A model generated the notes under the pieces. That model saw only the letters and a program-made list of their open reading frames with translations, did no database searches and was not told where the DNA came from. Shown here one piece after another: positions 59,036 to 64,000 of a stretch of DNA of 64,000 nt. Position 1 is the first letter of the stretch. Each line of letters starts with the position of its first letter. Position numbers and translations under genes: made by a program. The stretch comes from Limonium bicolor (lineage: Eukaryota > Streptophyta > Magnoliopsida > Caryophyllales > Plumbaginaceae). The stretch covers positions 106,284,046-106,348,045 of the forward strand of contig CM041777.1 in assembly GCA_023374045.1 (NCBI GenBank), given 5' to 3'.

Positions 59036-60126
59036 AAAAATAAAAAAAAAAAAAAAAAATTTCAATTTCTAAAATGGTAATGGGTAATGCTATGCCCTTG
59101 GTGGGGTCGTAATGATTGGGACCCTAAGAACTGAGGAACTAAGTTAAGATTAAGTATAGTTTTAATGTTTAAGTTAAGTTTGTAAGATTAAGTGATAAGA
59201 CTTGCGAGGTTATTGAATGGAAGTACTTAGGAACTAAGTGAGTTGAGTAAGGTGGCAAACACTAATAACCTAAAAATGAATGAATGTTTTAGGTTTGTGA
59301 ATTGGGACCCGAAGAAGGTTAAACAAACAACGATCGACGGTGAACGGTACAATCCTTCTTGTGACCTGCTTGCTAACGAGTGTCCCTCGGCTTGTGTGCT
59401 ATCTGTTTAATGCTATGACTAAAACAATAAAGCATGCAACCTTTATTGTTCTCGTTGTGATTGTGTTATATTTACACTAACCCGCGAGACTTGAGATTGC
59501 TACAACCAAGTTTAGTACTTACTGAGGTAAGAATAAGAATTAAGTTTGGATGGTTGTTGGTTAATGCCCGTTAAGGCTTAGCTAGCACATGGTGTTTAAG
59601 AGTTTACTAACTGGACTTGAGTGAGAAACCCTGGACCGATCTCCGGTCATGCATGCTAAGGAAAAAGGGGGACGTATCTGAATCAGATCCGCCCTCCGCT
59701 TAAGGACTTTCCTTCGGACTTTAGCCTAGGGCCGGTTGCCGGCTCAGCTACGCTGGACTCCCGTCCAGAGTAGGTGCATTAAGATGGTGCGGTGGGATCA
59801 CCTAACCCAGGTTCGAATTAAGCTACAACCATCCCTTCCAGGAAAGGTTTTATCTGAGATTAAGATTGAATACTGAGATTAAGATTAAGGTAAGTAAGGA
59901 ACTGAGATTAAGGAAATGAGGACTAAGGAGGGGGTTACTAACCCACTTGATAAGAGAACGCTTGAGTCGTTCATTGTTTGTGAACTTTACATGTTCATCT
60001 GTGGTTATTGTTATTGCACTTCATATTATGCTTGTGTATGTAATCAATTTCCATGCTATCGACAATTAGTCGTCGTAGCCCCGTTAGCTTGGGGGCCATG
60101 AGAGGGTGTACCAGCATTCGTGCTGA

Positions 60127-60161
60127 CCCCCTCGGGGGCTATTTTTACACTTGCAGGTAAG
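60127..60161 (+). other. LTR 3' hairpin followed by GCAGGTAAG
   Basis: CCCCCTCGGGGG folds tightly, and ACTTGCAGGTAAG follows after a T-rich stretch. It lies about 370 bp before the LTR end. Confidence 0.75.
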
Positions 60162-60502
60162 AGGCCCATGAGGACGCACTACGAGAGTAGGAGCGGTTAG
60201 ACTTAGGTCGGGACGTTTATTTTGAGTTCGGGTTGCGTCTGTGCACCTGACTGCTTATATTAAACTGTTGTAAGTTTGAGAATACCTTGAGATACTAGTA
60301 CTCGGTTGGTTGTGGGATTGTGAATGTTGATGTTTTGAGTTGGATAAGTATTTTGGTTAAGTATTGTAAATGTTAAGCCGGTATATTCTAACGATCAGAC
60401 CGTGGCAAGGTCCAAGTGTTGTATATTTCCGCTGCGACGTATTCGATTAAGTGTTCAGATTGCGATAACCACGATAGGCTTTGGATGGGGTGTTACAATT
60501 TA

Positions 60503-61590
60503 ATTGTTTTCAATACTCAAAACAGAAAAATGATTTGTTAGGATTATTTTAGTTTTATTTTGTTTTCGTAGGCATACCCTATTTTTTCCAGCTTAATTTA
60601 GTTGATTATAAAAAAAATCAAATTCTTTTTAAACGAGAATATTGAAAGACCAAAAATTAAAAAAAAACAAAAATATTGTGGTTAGCATTCCTCTTTTGAT
60701 TGTTTTTGAATTTTAAAAGCAAATCCTTTTTATAGTTGTTTTATTTTCCTAATTTTTTTTAAATTCCTCATCTATGTTTCCAATGTCGATTATTATTTAT
60801 TTACTTTGTCGTTCCTTTTAGTTAAATTTTTACATTTTCTTTTTCTTTTCTTCAATCTTACCCCTTATTACTCTGTTAACTAGTTTGTTATTTCAAAATT
60901 TAAAAGTTTGTTTAAATTTTGCCTCTTATCTAAACTTGTGATTTTATATAAATGGGTTCATGTTACCAGTCCAAGGGGAAAAAAAGGACGACGACCTCTA
61001 GCATTATCCTGGCTACGCTTATTACCTCTACAGGCCATTCCTCCCTGCTCTTGCTCAGTTTTTTTCCAATCACTACTAAATTATCACAATCGTCTTGTCA
61101 TCATCCTTTGCAAATCACCTTTCATCGTTGTAAAACCACCGCCAGCGACACCATTTTGTTACAGATTGCAACTAGCATTGTTGTTGTTGAAGCTGATACA
61201 CCAACCGAGCTGACAGCGGATAGCCCCACCACAACCAACACCACTCATCACTAGAGTTCACACCGTCTGTTGATCATTGTTGCCCCCCAGGGTTGAGGAA
61301 TGAAAAGAATTTAAGTATCATATCTTTATTTAATCTTGTAGTGTTTGATCATATGTAATAAAATTTCTCTATAAGGTTTGATTTTATTTTATGCGTGCCA
61401 ATCGATGTTGCACAGGATCAAAAATAAACTCACACCGAGCTCACACGTGATTTGAAGATAAATATTCATTTTGTCAACATAATGAATTTTGTCAACTTTT
61501 TTTTCATTCTTGTCAACATAATGAATTTCTGTAAACTGCTTTTCTTTACTTGATTTGTTTATGGAATTATTAACTTTTCAGGTTGTTAAT
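60503..61590. other. AT-rich gene-free stretch
   Basis: I see nothing that supports a gene. Two overlapping frames of about 100 codons (60908-61254) lack recognisable domains and look like chance. Confidence 0.45.
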
Positions 61591-61925
61591 TCTATAATTG
61601 TTTGTTGTCATTTTTATCAATTTGGAAAATTTTATAATTGTTTGTGGTCATTTTTATTAGGATAATTTTATAATTTTTTGCACTTATTTTTATTGATTTG
61701 GTTAATTTTATAATTGTTAATGATCATTTTTATTGATTAGAATAATTTTATAATTGTTTGCCATCATTTTTATTGATTGGGATAATTCTATAATTGTTTG
61801 TGGTCTTTTTTTGCTAGGTTAATTTTATAATTGTTTATGGACATTTTATTGATTGACATAATTCTGTAATTGTTTGAAGTCATTTTTCTTGATTAGGATA
61901 ATTCTATAGTTGTTTGCGGTCCATC
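61590..61925. repeat. About 40-bp AT-rich tandem repeat, 9 copies
   Basis: TATAATTGTTTG anchors lie near 61594, 61634, 61668, 61709, 61749, 61789, 61826, 61865 and 61909. Each is followed by TGGTCATTTTTATTGATT and GGATAATT variants. Confidence 0.85.
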
Positions 61926-62042
61926 GTGTTTTCTAAGGGCAGTGAAGGAATATGAACCCTTTATAAATTTCATATCAAGCCCAAGACCCATCTCTAAAAA
62001 TCATGACAATATTTCTTTTTCAAGTTTTAAAAGTTAAAACTT

Positions 62043-62058
62043 AGGTGGCGACTCTATT
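62043..62058 (+). other. Possible tRNA-Arg-type primer binding site
   Basis: GGTGGCGACTCTATTT resembles the TGGCGACTC primer site of plant Ogre-like gypsy elements. If it is real, an LTR would end just before it. Only nine bases match and no partner LTR was found. Confidence 0.3.
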
Positions 62059-62185
62059 TAGGTTCGTGTGGGCCAGTTAGAATAATTAAGCTTTATTTTT
62101 ATAATTTCAGTTTAATTATTTTGATTGCAAATCGAATCTTGAAGCCTTAAGCTTCATACTTACGTGTTCAAAAACAACACCCACA

Positions 62186-62257
62186 GTAGGATCCACACGA
62201 GATCCACCCATTTATGCCACAAATATGCTATCAAATATGCCAAATGCAAACAGAGCC
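62186..62257. mobile_element. Truncated Tourist-like MITE
   Basis: The right end AAATATGCTATCAAATATG...CAAACAGAGCC followed by TTA (62258-62260) matches the right end of the split MITE at 21601-21638. Its left end is missing. Confidence 0.65.
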
Positions 62258-62260
62258 TTA

Positions 62261-64000
62261 GGATGTAGAAGTGCAAACTCCACCCATCTTTCTTCAGGTG
62301 CGAGTGTTGAGGTTATTGATCTTTGATGCGAGGATCAAACTTATCTTCATTGAGCGGTGCAGAGACTTTTTCTTCTCACTCTTGTCCATGATCAAACGGA
62401 AAGGTGGCCTTCATACTTAGCGGGTGAACTTTGAGCTTCCTCCCTACTTCATTTGTACACAGGTGGGAAAGGCCTTGATCCTCTAGGTGAAGATCAAAGA
62501 TAGATGGCTCATCCTCCTCAATTTTGAGGATGTAACAATCCTCGTCTTTGGGGTGAGGCTCATAGGAAGAGCCTTGGTGAGAATCAACTTCAAGGGAGGG
62601 AACTCTGTGACATCAAAGTGGAAAGTCTCTTCTGATGGGTTGTTTTCATAATCAAGCTGGTGGTTGTTTGATGGTGAACTCTTTGATTCGAATAGGGGAG
62701 GAGAGTAAGGGACATTCAAGTCCTTAGTAAGTTGCTCTACCTATTGAACCTCTTATTTCAATTGTTGCTTGATATGCTCTAGATTAGCTAGGAACTATCA
62801 TTACTATCCTGCTTATTCATGTTGATGGTATCTTGCTTCATGTTAAACGTGTCTTGCACAATTGGGTTAGGCTTGCAAGAAGAGATAAGATCTGACATGA
62901 GCTCCTTCAAACTGGGCGAATCAACCTTCACTGTGATCACAGGATAGTGAGCGCTCTCGTGGGCTCATCCACACTCTTGGCATACAATCCAATGGTTGGT
63001 GCCTTGATCGATGGGGTTTAGCTTGACAGATGAATTTTAGTCTTTCATGAGAGCTCTCAATTCTAACATCGTTGTTGGACATTGGGGGCTATCATGGCAC
63101 TCTCCGCACCTTTGGCATGCACTCAATTTATTATAGTTTCTGTGCCATAGGAGTAGTCGTACCAGCCTTCTACTTGATCATATGACCATTCATAAGAATT
63201 AAGTACCTAAAAATGAAAGAAACAAAAAATTATACGCAAATGGGGCAAATAAAAGAAATGTACAAAATATACACAAAAACTAAACAGATAATAAGCCAGA
63301 TAAGTGGACCAAAGTCCCCGACACCGGCGTAAAAAACTTGTTGTGCAAAATAATACTGAAACTATTCTGCTAACTATGTCATTGTAGTACAATAAAGTTG
63401 TATCCATAGAGACTTCGTAACTATCTAGCTAATTATAAGTTTTATAAATGTGCTATAAGATATATAAAAAAAGTGCATAAATGTAAATTTGGATTTTGGG
63501 GTTTTTGGTTTGTAAATGGAGAAATAAAAGAAAGCATTAAACACTAAACTAACTAGCTAGGATAGGTGTACTACAGGATGGAGGAAATCACCCAAATATA
63601 CCTAAATGTACTCATAAACATACCTCACTTTAGTTGTCTATTAGAGCTAATGTAAAGATTCCCCAAATCTTGGACCAATCAAATCTTACCTAGTTAATCA
63701 CACCCGTTAACTAAAAGAAGACTAGATTCACCTGATAACATTAATTTCAAGCTCCTAACAATAGCCCCAAAGTTCCATTCCCTAGTAAAAGAAATGAAAG
63801 TTAGGGTTTATCCCCAATTTTTCTAATTCCAAGCTCAAGGCATAATCTTGCAAGGAACCACAACAAATGCAATACAAAGCATTACTGATGCATTTAAGAG
63901 ATAAAATCAACTATTACAAAGAGGTAAGTATTACAAGTAACATTTTGGGATTGGGGTAAAACCCCCCATCCTAGAGTACAATAGAGTGTACACAACCATT
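62261..64000 (-). other. Gene-free; possible decayed gag sequence
   Basis: The minus-strand translation across about 62480-63110 shows a 78-codon open frame (62483-62719). Upstream there are two imperfect copies of a segment reading like EL(R)ALMKD next to a Cys-x2-Cys-x4-His-like word (CQECG.AHES). This could be a broken gag fragment of a large gypsy element, interrupted by stops. From 63200 to 64000 I see only AT-rich sequence without a gene. Confidence 0.3.

Larger units (their letters stand above)
56391..60497 (+). mobile_element. Giant solo LTR, 4107 bp
   Basis: It starts TGAAATACCCC and ends ATGGGGTGTTACA, flanked by a perfect ATTTA duplication (56386-56390 and 60498-60502). There is no internal domain. 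It shares layout with the LARD LTR: AT-rich start, CT-rich stretch near 57060, five palindromic repeats (58713-59035), an A-rich tract, and the hairpin at 60127 with TTGCAGGTAAG. Nucleotide similarity outside these motifs is limited, so it is a related but separate family. The short frames in it are not convincing genes. Confidence 0.92.

Noticed and set aside
60908..61254. Two overlapping frames of about 100 codons
   Set aside because: No recognisable domain, and neither is favoured over the other.
1..64000. tRNA or rRNA genes
   Set aside because: No tRNA-like A/B box pair with a foldable cloverleaf and no rRNA core sequence was recognised; tRNA-like words are primer sites of retroelements.

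Overview
This window reads as nuclear DNA of a flowering plant, probably a eudicot. It is AT-rich, carries one intact intron-containing gene, and is otherwise mostly nested retrotransposons, DNA transposons, MITEs and tandem repeats. I see no bacterial-type operons, rRNA or tRNA genes, or CRISPR arrays. I cannot name the species from sequence alone.

The only intact-looking host gene is a six-exon bHLH transcription factor of the UNE12/bHLH7 type on the minus strand (coding exons 12464-15177, 280 aa). All splice sites are GT/AG and the frame is continuous.

Transposable elements from left to right:
1-2824: 3' part of a giant LTR cut by the window edge.
5417-8347: minus-strand solo LTR, TSD AGGCG.
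9613-10143: hAT-type MITE, 8-bp TSD.
10493-10654: short MITE. 11026-11142: Stowaway.
15792-21635: Tourist-like MITE split by a 5.66-kb solo LTR (15934-21595, TSD CATAA).
About 22430-23883: degenerate telomere-motif repeat array, followed by an LTR 5' fragment from 23884.
25048-36126: minus-strand Ty1/copia element, TSD CAAGG, with a CACTA transposon (27666-33673, TSD ACA) inside its integrase.
36865-37276: MULE-like foldback MITE. 37602-38129: long TG microsatellite.
41042-55134: 14.1-kb LARD-like LTR element with about 4.25-kb LTRs, TSD TTACA, inserted in a minisatellite.
56391-60497: 4.1-kb solo LTR, TSD ATTTA.
The remainder holds AT-rich repeats and decayed retroelement sequence.

Two observations stand out. 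First, the CACTA element carries a nearly complete intron-containing copy of a GT31 hydroxyproline O-galactosyltransferase gene. Its last part is fused to a Ulp1-like protease fragment of the kind carried by plant transposons, so this is a chimeric captured gene.

Second, the giant LTRs share the termini TGAAATACCCC / GGGGYGTTACA. Two of them (the 41-kb and 56-kb elements) carry five-copy, about 70-72-bp arrays of inverted repeats whose two arms changed together, which suggests selection or copying on structure. A further CCCC/GGGG hairpin followed by GCAGGTA lies 280-510 bp from the 3' end of every complete LTR 3' end of this type. The elements interact mainly by nesting, and six 3-8-bp target duplications flanking nested or neighbouring insertions let the insertion order be read directly.
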